In this document: positions 57,709 through 64,000 of the stretch, piece by piece | Layout of the letters: each line of letters starts with the position of its first letter | How positions within the stretch are numbered: position 1 is the stretch's first letter | Assembly: GCA_948099385.1 (NCBI GenBank) | Contig: CANUEZ040000209.1 | Coordinates: 1,488,001-1,552,000, forward strand | Length of the DNA: 64,000 bases | From: Fasciola hepatica | Lineage: Eukaryota; Platyhelminthes; Trematoda; Plagiorchiida; Fasciolidae | Direction: 5' to 3' | Translations under genes and position numbers: made by a program | Notes under the pieces: model-generated | What the model saw: the letters and a program-made list of their open reading frames with translations, nothing else | What the model was told of the DNA's origin: nothing | Databases searched by the model: none

Positions 57709-57722
57709 AACCAAATTCTCGC
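57709..57722 (+). repeat. Target-site duplication, left copy, PLE insertion 1
   Basis: AACCAAATTCTCGC directly precedes the retroelement and is repeated exactly at 58951-58964. Removing the insert plus one copy of this 14-mer restores a 422-bp satellite unit, which confirms the boundaries. Confidence 0.9.
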
Positions 57723-58145
57723 TATGATGTTCTGATCGCTGAGCTTGGCGTTTAGATCGCAAACGTGTCATCACCAGTCGAGGTGACATCGTCAGTGCAT
57801 GTGCGCTGTTGGTAGTGATCTCTTATATTTATAGGTTTGTCATTATTCCTGACCTTGAGCTCCGTAGACGTGCCCAAGGCTCGACGTTTGTTTTACGGCT
57901 CCGCCTCGAAGAACTTGACCTTTGACCTTTGGCCTTTGACAGTTGACGTCCCGCTCGGTGAGCTTGAATTCTTTTCGCTTTGCCCTGTTGTTTCCATTTT
58001 TGTTTTTTACATTTTTTTTTCCTTTTTTTTTTGATATTTGAATTCTCGGCGAGTCAGTTCCGAAGATGTGTGAGTGTAAAAACTCAGATTCAATAATACG
58101 GGTTGAGTGATTTTGGTCTACTTATTCCGCCCCTGACATTCTTGA
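57723..58145 (-). other. 3' untranslated / terminal region of PLE copy 1
   Basis: About 423 bp between the stop codon and the element's 3' end, read on the minus strand. It holds A-rich runs on that strand (plus-strand T runs at about 57990-58032), a short imperfect tandem repeat of CTTTGAC/CTTTGGC type (about 57914-57945), a TATAAATA word at about 57825-57834, and a strong hairpin at about 57766-57795. I saw no clear AATAAA on the minus strand. Its length being close to one satellite unit is coincidence; the sequences are unrelated. Confidence 0.6.
57747..57795 (-). other. Hairpin with partial hammerhead-ribozyme-like core, copy 1 (degenerate)
   Basis: On the minus strand CTGACGA (57789-57795) is followed by a hairpin stem GTCACC / GGTGAT with a six-base loop. 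Next comes GACA (57766-57769), where a hammerhead would have GAAA, and then a second stem CGTTT / AAACG. Hammerhead ribozymes have been described in Penelope-like elements, so the position is suggestive. An extra base lies before stem II, the A15.1-U16.1 pair is lost, and no stem I can be drawn. It is a weak candidate for a decayed motif. Confidence 0.25.
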
Positions 58146-58931
58146 TTAGTTCAACTGTCTTCTCTTCATCCGACTGTACACGTGATCCAATTCAACATGT
58201 CTATTGATTGAATTATTTGAAGAGTACCAGGCTTCCAAAAACTCCCTTGCGTGCCTTGTGGTTGCTTGATCCAAAATGTTAACGTCGTCCAGATTGAACT
58301 TGTGTCCTTCTTGATCCTCGTGGACGGATATGAGAGAGAATGGGTCATGTCTCTTTGTGGCCAGTTTATGCTCGTGCATTCGAGTGGCAACTTTTCTCCC
58401 GGTTTGACCGATGTAGCATTTGCAGCAGTCCATACACTTCACTTTGTATATAACGTTTCTTCTTTCTTCGGTTTTGAGTTGTTCTTTCGGTTTTGATACG
58501 AGTTTTCTCAGGGTTTTGGTTGGTCTGTGGGCAACTGTTATGTCTTGGGATTGGAGCAATATTGCAGTTGTTTCAGAGACGTTTTTGATGTATGGTAGTG
58601 TGATCCTTCTGTTTGGTTGTGTTCTTCGGTTTATTTTCCTATTCATCCCATACACGGTTCTTCTTATGAAGTTTCTTGGATATCCGTTTCGCTGGAACAT
58701 TCTGAAGAGGTAGTTTTCTTCTTGCGTTCTCATTTCAATTGTGCTGCAGTGGGTTTTAGCTCTCGTGAACAGGGTCCGAATGCATGAACTTTTATGGTGA
58801 TTTGGGTGATTGCTGTGAAAGTTCAATACTTGATCCGTGTGTGTTTGTTTCCGATACACCGATGTCTGCAGTGTGCCGTTGGCATTTCTTTTCACGAGCA
58901 CGTCCAAAAATGCCAATTCTCCAACCAACAC
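58146..58931 (-). CDS. PLE protein fragment: RT C-terminus plus GIY-YIG endonuclease (5'-truncated remnant, copy 1)
   Basis: Open frame of 261 codons ending in TAA. The first codon is GTG and an in-frame TAA lies two codons upstream (58938-58940), so there is no authentic start; this is a retroelement remnant. Residues 8-13 (FLDVLV), 25-36 (VYRKQTHTDQVL) and 38-43 (FHSNHP) match the region that follows the RT catalytic motifs in Penelope-like elements. After a basic linker, residues 160-162 (VIY) stand for the GIY half-motif and 173-175 are YIG, followed by QTGR (176-179), Arg184 and HEH (186-188). Cysteines 166, 169, 170 and 172 and histidines 204 and 210 may form the zinc-binding CCHH-type feature of PLE endonucleases. 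Glu230 or Glu233 is the likely metal-binding glutamate. In intact elements this domain nicks target DNA for target-primed reverse transcription. The YADD-type polymerase core is absent. Family assignment is confident; activity is unlikely. Confidence 0.9.
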   Translation of the reverse strand: MLVGELAFLDVLVKRNANGTLQTSVYRKQTHTDQVLNFHSNHPNHHKSSCIRTLFTRAKTHCSTIEMRTQEENYLFRMFQRNGYPRNFIRRTVYGMNRKINRRTQPNRRITLPYIKNVSETTAILLQSQDITVAHRPTKTLRKLVSKPKEQLKTEERRNVIYKVKCMDCCKCYIGQTGRKVATRMHEHKLATKRHDPFSLISVHEDQEGHKFNLDDVNILDQATTRHAREFLEAWYSSNNSINRHVELDHVYSRMKRRQLN

Positions 58932-58950
58932 AAATATTTAAAACTATTGA

Positions 58951-58964
58951 AACCAAATTCTCGC
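58951..58964 (+). repeat. Target-site duplication, right copy, PLE insertion 1
   Basis: Second copy of AACCAAATTCTCGC, immediately after the element's truncated 5' end and followed by satellite sequence (ACACCGATACAATCCTACG). Confidence 0.9.
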
Positions 58965-60217
58965 ACACCGATACAATCCTACGTTCCATCACTTCTCTAT
59001 GTATGGGCCTAAGTAAAACCAAGGCATTCCCTTATGAACAATCCACACAGATTGCTCATACAATGCAATAGAGCAGTAGCAGAGTAGATTTGTATAATAT
59101 GATTCTCCATGCAGCTTGAACACTGAACTGACCATTGAAAATGATGGAAGCACTGTACAGCTGTTTGATCCGCTAAGGGAATCATGAGCATTGTACATGG
59201 ACAATGCCCAAACGGGGACACGAACAAGGGTTGGGGTGAACGAAGGTCAGTCGAACACCCAAACCACAAGGCTATCCGATATTGTTCTGAACGCTTTGTT
59301 CAACATGTACACTACAGATATAGCACAATCCCCAAATTGGCTTCGGCTTTCGCTTTCGCTTTGAACGGTAACAACCAAATTCTCGCACACCGATCCAATC
59401 CTATGTTCCATCACTTCTCTATTTATGGGCCTTAGTAAAACCAAGGCATTCTCTCATGAACAATCCACACAGATTGCTCATACAATGCAAAAGAGCAGTA
59501 GCAGAGTAGATTTGTATGATATGATTCTCCATGCAGCTTGAACACTAAACTGACCATTGAGAATGATGGAAGCACTGTACAGCTGTTTGATCCGCTAAGG
59601 GAATCATGAGCATCGCACATGGACAGAGCTCACTCGGAGACACGAACAAGGGTTGGGGTGAACGAATGTCAGTCGAACACCCAAACCACAAGGCTATCCC
59701 ATATGTGTCTCAATGCTTTGTTCAACAAATACACTACATGATAAAGCAGCATCCCCAAATTCGCTTCGGCTTTCGCTTTCGCTTTCAACGGTAACAACCA
59801 AATTCTCGCACACCGATCCAATCCTATGTTCCATCACTTCTCTATGTTTGGGCCAAAGTAAAACCAAGGCATTCCCTTATGAACAATCCACACAGATTGC
59901 TCATACAATGCAATAGAGCAGTAGCAGAGTAGATTTGTATAATATGATTTTCCATGCAGCTTGAACACTGAACTGACCATTGAAAATGATGGAAGCACTG
60001 TACAGCTGTTTGATCCGCTAAGGGAATCATGAGCATTGCACATGGACAGCGCCCACTCGGAGACACGAACAAGGGTTGGGGTGAACGAAGGTCAGTCGAA
60101 CACCCAAACCACAAGGCTATCCGATATTGTTCTGAACGCTTTGTTCAACATATACACTACAGATATAGCACAATCCCCAAATTGGCTTCGGCTTTCGCTT
60201 CCGCTTTGAACGGTAAC

Positions 60218-60231
60218 AACCAAATTCTCGC
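60218..60231 (+). repeat. Target-site duplication, left copy, PLE copy 2
   Basis: The same 14-mer AACCAAATTCTCGC precedes the second element copy and is repeated at 61461-61474. It is the same target as copy 1, consistent with duplication and not with an independent insertion. Confidence 0.9.
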
Positions 60232-60655
60232 TATGATGTTCTGATCGCTGAGCTTGGCGTTTAGATCGCAAACGTTTCATCACCAGTCGAGGTGACATCG
60301 TCAGTGCATGTGAGCTGTTGGTAGTGATCTCTTATATTTATAGGTTTGTCATTATTCCTGACCTTGAGCTCCGTAGACGTGCCCAAGGCTCGACGTTTGT
60401 TTTACGGCTCCGCCTCGAAGAACTTGACCTTTGACCTTTGGCCTTTGACAGTTGACGTCCCGCTCGGTGAGCTTGAATTCTTTTCGCTTTGCCCTGTTGT
60501 TTCCATTTTTGTTTTTTTTCATTTTTTTTTTCCTTTTTTTTTGATATTTGAATTCTCGGCGAGTCAGTTCCGAAGATGTGTGAGTGTAAAAACTCAGATT
60601 CAATAATACGGGTTGAGTGATTTTGGTCTACTTATTCCGCCCCTGACATTCTTGA
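60232..60655 (-). other. 3' untranslated / terminal region of PLE copy 2
   Basis: Counterpart of 57723-58145, with the same hairpin, CTTTGAC-type short repeat and T runs on the plus strand (about 60510-60542). It is one base longer because of run-length change. Confidence 0.6.
60256..60304 (-). other. Hairpin with hammerhead-ribozyme-like core words, copy 2
   Basis: As in copy 1, but GAAA is intact here (plus-strand TTTC at 60275-60278). The minus-strand order CTGACGA (60298-60304), stem GTCACC/GGTGAT, GAAA, stem CGTTT/AAACG is therefore closer to a hammerhead core. An extra U before stem II, C instead of U at position 16.1 and no evident stem I argue against an active ribozyme. Confidence 0.3.
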
Positions 60656-61441
60656 TTAGTTCAACTGTCTTCTCTTCATCCGACTGTACACGTGATCCAA
60701 TTCAACATGTCTATTGATTGAATTATTTGAAGAGTACCAGGCTTCCAAAAACTCCCTTGCGTGCCTTGTGGTTGCTTGATCCAAAATGTTAACGTCGTCC
60801 AGATTGAACTTGTGTCCTTCTTGATCCTCGTGGACGGATATGAGAGAGAATGGGTCATGTCTCTTTGTGGCCAGTTTATGCTCGTGCATTCGAGTGGCAA
60901 CTTTTCTCCCGGTTTGACCGATGTAGCATTTGCAGCAGTCCATACACTTCACTTTGTATATAACGTTTCTTCTTTCTTCGGTTTTGAGTTGTTCTTTCGG
61001 TTTTGATACGAGTTTTCTCAGGGTTTTGGTTGGTCTGTGGGCAACTGTTATGTCTTGGGATTGGAGCAATATTGCAGTTGTTTCAGAGACGTTTTTGATG
61101 TATGGTAGTGTGATCCTTCTGTTTGGTTGTGTTCTTCGGTTTATTTTCCTATTCATCCCATACACGGTTCTTCTTATGAAGTTTCTTGGATATCCGTTTC
61201 GCTGGAACATTCTGAAGAGGTAGTTTTCTTCTTGCGTTCTCATTTCAATTGTGCTGCAGTGGGTTTTAGCTCTCGTGAACAGGGTCCGAATGCATGAACT
61301 TTTATGGTGATTTGGGTGATTGCTGTGAAAGTTCAATACTTGATCCGTGTGTGTTTGTTTCCGATACACCGATGTCTGCAGTGTGCCGTTGGCATTTCTT
61401 TTCACGAGCACGTCCAAAAATGCCAATTCTCCAACCAACAC
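60656..61441 (-). CDS. PLE protein fragment: RT C-terminus plus GIY-YIG endonuclease (5'-truncated remnant, copy 2)
   Basis: The translation is identical, residue for residue, to the fragment at 58146-58931, with the same GTG first codon, the same in-frame TAA just upstream (61448-61450) and the same TAA end. It contains the FLDV and FHSNHP region of the RT C-terminus, the VIY...YIGQTGR endonuclease signature at residues 160-179 and the HEH at 186-188. Lack of any difference means the duplication is recent; it does not show selection. There is no start codon, promoter or RT core, so this is a non-autonomous remnant. Confidence 0.9.
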   Translation of the reverse strand: MLVGELAFLDVLVKRNANGTLQTSVYRKQTHTDQVLNFHSNHPNHHKSSCIRTLFTRAKTHCSTIEMRTQEENYLFRMFQRNGYPRNFIRRTVYGMNRKINRRTQPNRRITLPYIKNVSETTAILLQSQDITVAHRPTKTLRKLVSKPKEQLKTEERRNVIYKVKCMDCCKCYIGQTGRKVATRMHEHKLATKRHDPFSLISVHEDQEGHKFNLDDVNILDQATTRHAREFLEAWYSSNNSINRHVELDHVYSRMKRRQLN

Positions 61442-61460
61442 AAATATTTAAAACTATTGA

Positions 61461-61474
61461 AACCAAATTCTCGC
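61461..61474 (+). repeat. Target-site duplication, right copy, PLE copy 2
   Basis: Second AACCAAATTCTCGC of the pair around copy 2, followed by ACACCGATACAATCCTACG exactly as after copy 1. Confidence 0.9.
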
Positions 61475-63383
61475 ACACCGATACAATCCTACGTTCCATC
61501 ACTTCTCTATGTATGGGCCTAAGTAAAACCAAGGCATTCCCTTATGAACAATCCCCACACAGATTGCTCATACAAAGCAACAGAGCAGTAGCAGAGTAGA
61601 TTTGTATAATAGGATTCTCCATGCAGCTTGAACACTGAACTGACCATTGAGAATGATGGAAGCACTGTACAGCTGGTTGATCCGCTAAGGGAATCATGAG
61701 CATTGTACATGGACAATGCCCAAACGGGGACACGAACAAGGGTTGGGGTGAACGAAGGTCAGTCGAACACCCAAACCACAAGGCTATCCGATATTGTTCT
61801 GAACGCTTTGTTCAACATATACACTACAGATATAGCACAATCCCCAAATTGGCTTCGGCTTTCGCTTCCGCTTTGAACGGTAACAACCAAATTCTCGCAC
61901 ACCGATCCAATCCTATGTTCCATCACTTCTCTATTTATGGGCCTTAGTAAAACCAAGGCATTCCCTTATGAACAATCCACACAGATTGCTCATACAATGC
62001 AATAGAGCAGTAGCAGAGTAGATTTGTATAATATGATTCTCCATGCAGCTTGAACACTGAACTGACCATTGAGAATGATGGAAGAACTGAACAGATGTTT
62101 GATCCGCTAAGGGAATCATGAGCATCGCACATGGACAGAGCTCACTCGGAGACACCAACAAGGGTTGGGGTGAACGAATGTCAGTCGAACACCCAAACCA
62201 CAAGGCTATCCGATATTGTTCTGAACGCTTTGTTCAACATATACACTACATGATATAGCACAATCCCCAAATTGGCTTCGGCTTTCGCTTTCGCTTTGAA
62301 CGGTAACAACCAAATTCTCGCACACCGATCCAATCTTATGTTCCATCACTTCTCTATTTATGGGCCTATGTAAAACCAAGGCATTCCCTTATGAACAATC
62401 CACACAGATTGCTCATACAATGCAATAGAGCAGTAGCAGAGTAGATTTGTATAATATGATTCTCCATGCAGCTTGAACACTGAACTGACCATTGAGAATG
62501 ATGGAAGCACTGTACAGCTGTTTGATCCGCTAAGGGAATCATGAGCATTGTACATGGACAGAGCCCACTCGGAGACACGAACAAGGGTTGGGGCGAACGA
62601 ATGTCAGTCGAACACCCAAACCACAAGGCTATCCGATATGGGTCTCAACGCTTTGTTCAACGTATACACTACATGATATAGCACAATCCCCAAATTGGCT
62701 TCGGCTTTCGCTTTCGCTTTGAAAGGTAACAACCAAATTCTCGCACACCGATCCAATCCTATGTTCCATCACTTCTCTATTTATGGGCCTAAGTAAAACC
62801 AAGGCATTCCCTTATGAACAATCCACACAGATTGCTCATACAATGCAACAGATCAGTAGCAGAGTAGATTTGTATAATATGATTCTCCATGCAGCTTGAA
62901 CACTGAACAGACCATTGAAAATTATGGAAGCACTGTACAGCTGGTTGATCCGCGAAGGGAATCATGAGCATTGCACATGGACAGAGCCCACTCGGAGACA
63001 CGAACAAGGGTTGGGGTGAACGTAGGTCAGTCGAACACCCAAACCACAAGGCTATCCGTTATGGTTCTCAAAGCTTTGTTCAACATATACACTACATGAT
63101 ATAGCAAAATCCCCAAATTCGCTTCGGCTTTCGCTTTCGCTTTGAAAAGTAACAACCAAAATCTCGCACACCGATCCAATCCTATGTTCCATCACTTCTC
63201 TATTTATGGGCCTTAGTAAAACCAAGGCATTCCCTTATAAACAATCCACACAGATTGCTCATACAATGCAATAGAGCAGTAGCAGAGTAGATTTGTATAA
63301 TATGATTCTCCATGCAGCTTGAACACTGAACTGACCATTGAAAATCATGGAAGAACTGAACAGATGTTTGATCCGCTTAGGGA

Positions 63384-63640
63384 ATCATGAGCATTGCACA
63401 TGGACAGCGCCCACTCGGAGACACGAACAAGGGTTGGGGTGAACGAAGGTCAGTCGAACACCCAAACCACAAGGCTATACGATATTGTTCTGAACGCTTT
63501 GTTCAACATATACACTACAGATATAGCACAATCCCCAAATTGGCTTCGGCTTTCGCTTCCGCTTTGAACGGTAACAGCTAAATTCGCGCACACCGATACA
63601 ATCCTACGTTCCATCACTTCTCTATGTATGGGCCTAAGTA
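63384..63640 (+). other. Likely unoccupied counterpart of the PLE insertion site
   Basis: This stretch carries the same rare variants as both flanks of the PLE. On the left are CAGCGCCCACTCGG, GAACGAAGGTCAG, TACACTACAGATATAGC and CTTCCGCTTTGAACGG. On the right are CACCGATACAATCCTACG and CTATGTATGGGCCTAAGT. There is no insert between them. At the exact target position it reads AACAGCTAAATTCGCGC in place of AACAACCAAATTCTCGC, three changes in 17 bases. Either it is a sister unit that never received the insert, or a repaired or recombined version. Confidence 0.55.
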
Positions 63641-64000
63641 AAACCAAGGCATTTCCTTATGAACAATGCACACAGATTGCTCATACAATGCAATAGAGCA
63701 GTAGCAGAGTAGATTTGTATAATATGATTCTCCATGCAGCTTGAACACTGAACTGACCATTGAAAATTATGGAAGCACTGTACAGCTGTTTGATCCGCTA
63801 AGGGAATCATGAGCATTGTACATGGACAATGCCCAAACGGAGACACGAACAAGGGTTGGGGTGAACGAATGTCAGTCGAACACCCAAACAACAAGGCTAT
63901 CCGATATGGGTCTCAACGCTTTGTTCAACATATACACTACATGATATAGCACAATCCGCAAATTGGCTTCGGCTTTCGCTTTCGCTTTGAACGGTAACAA

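Larger units (their letters stand above)
49735..57722 (+). repeat. 424-bp satellite array, zone 8 (divergent right-hand subfamily)
   Basis: Unit marks lie at 49735, 50158, 50581, 51004, 51425, 51848, 52272, 52697, 53122, 53545, 53970, 54393, 54818, 55241, 55666, 56089, 56514, 56936 and 57359; the last is interrupted by the retroelement. From about 49.9 kb a different set of variants becomes common: CCCACTCGGAGACACG, CCATTGAGAATGATGG, ATACACTACATGATA in place of ATACAATACATGATA, and TCCGATATTGTTCTGAACGC. Units here differ from each other more than units to the left do. Only satellite is present. Confidence 0.95.
57723..58950 (-). mobile_element. 5'-truncated Penelope-like retroelement, copy 1
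   Basis: This 1,228-bp block has no similarity to the satellite and interrupts the unit that starts at 57359, at offset 350. It lies on the minus strand: truncated 5' end at 58950, coding region 58931-58146, then about 423 bp of 3' region down to 57723. The encoded fragment has the RT C-terminal region and GIY-YIG domain of endonuclease-bearing PLEs. A perfect 14-bp direct repeat flanks it. The 5' truncation is as expected from incomplete reverse transcription. Without the RT catalytic core the copy cannot move by itself. It is nearly identical to the second copy, apart from substitutions at 57767 and 57804 and T-run differences near 57990-58032. Confidence 0.92.
58951..60231 (+). repeat. 424-bp satellite, three units between the two PLE copies
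   Basis: Unit marks lie at 59023, 59445 and 59868. The first bases complete the unit broken by insertion 1, and the unit at 59868 is itself broken by insertion 2 at 60231. Variants are of the right-hand subfamily (GAACGAAGGTCAGTCG, GATATTGTTCTG). The unit at 59023 has lost two bases in TACACTACAGATATAGC compared with TACACTACATGATATAGC. Confidence 0.96.
60232..61460 (-). mobile_element. 5'-truncated Penelope-like retroelement, copy 2
   Basis: 1,229 bp, nearly identical to the first copy. The differences I can read are T for G at 60276, A for C at 60313 and a rearranged T run near 60510-60542 that gives one extra base. It has the same orientation, 5' truncation point and target-site repeat. 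Removing it with one 14-mer restores a 422-bp unit. It interrupts the unit starting at 59868. Confidence 0.92.
57342..61532 (+). repeat. 2.51-kb segmental duplication carrying the PLE
   Basis: Sequence from about 57342 to 59022 recurs at about 59851 to 61532, displaced by 2,509-2,510 bp. It includes the satellite left flank (GGGCCAAAGT junction, TTTTCCATGC variant, CATGGACAGCGCCCACTCGG, CTTCCGCTTTGAACGG), the 1.23-kb element, both target-site duplications and the right flank (GATACAATCCTACGTTCC, CTATGTATGGGCC). Outside this core the match becomes patchy: units 59023 and 61533 agree in their second half but differ in the first. An unequal exchange of three units within the array explains it. 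Confidence 0.92.
61461..64000 (+). repeat. 424-bp satellite array, right end of window
   Basis: Unit marks lie at 61533, 61957, 62380, 62803, 63226 and 63648; the last unit is cut by the window end. Right-hand subfamily variants dominate (CTCGGAGACACG, GAGAATGATGG, GATATTGTTCTG). The array continues beyond the window. No gene is supported. Confidence 0.96.

Noticed and set aside
57723..58145. PLE 3' region of about 423 bp as a possible source of the 424-bp satellite
   Set aside because: Only the length agrees; no shared sequence is visible.
58251..59012. Plus-strand frames across the retroelement (for example 58251-58496, 58420-58713, 58784-59071, and their copies 2.51 kb downstream)
   Set aside because: They are antisense shadows of the PLE coding frame, and some run on into satellite.
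57723..61460. Two independent PLE insertions at a preferred satellite target
   Set aside because: Identical truncation point, near-identical sequence and shared rare flank variants favour one insertion followed by duplication.
1..64000. CRISPR array, or other prokaryotic spacer-repeat system
   Set aside because: There is no short repeat with unique spacers; the entire 424-bp unit is conserved, and the only other content is a eukaryotic retroelement.

Overview
The window is almost entirely one tandem satellite DNA. About 145 head-to-tail copies of a 424-bp monomer, all in the same orientation, run from base 1 to base 64000. Taking the GGCATT of each unit as a register mark, I placed 136 marks from 115 to 57359. 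The mean spacing is 424.0 bp and single units range from 421 to 427 bp. I see no host protein gene, rRNA, tRNA or CRISPR array. The many short open frames on the minus strand are an echo of the repeat: the unit length is not a multiple of three, several frames are open at once, and 2-bp slippage indels switch between them.

The only non-satellite DNA is a 1.23-kb retroelement fragment present twice, at 57723-58950 and 60232-61460. Each copy encodes, on the minus strand, the same 261-residue C-terminal part of a Penelope-like element (PLE) protein: the end of the reverse transcriptase, a linker and a GIY-YIG endonuclease domain. The reverse transcriptase core is missing, so this is a 5'-truncated, non-autonomous copy. 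A perfect 14-bp target-site duplication flanks it inside a satellite unit. Both copies share the same insertion point, truncation and flanks, so one insertion was later duplicated with its satellite surroundings as a 2.51-kb segment.

Layout: 1-5.6 kb, mixed units; 5.6-10.7 kb, a locally homogenised zone with CA- and GA-slippage variants and a 1,276-bp trimer; 10.7-19.4 kb, mixed units; 19.4-21.9 kb, a duplicated 1,271-bp trimer; 26.2-27.7 kb, a duplicated dimer of about 849 bp; 32.4-39.6 kb, a P-Q-R three-unit higher-order repeat; 45.1-47.6 kb, another trimer; 49.7 kb to the end, a distinct and more divergent subfamily; 52.3-56.9 kb, an 848-bp dimer repeat; 57.3-62 kb, the duplicated PLE block. 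Near 63.58 kb lies a unit that looks like the unoccupied counterpart of the PLE insertion site.

The organism is an animal or another eukaryote carrying endonuclease-bearing PLEs. The sequence does not let me name the species. The setting is most simply heterochromatin, possibly centromeric or pericentromeric. The right end may lie nearer an array edge, since it is more divergent and carries the insertion, but that is inference.
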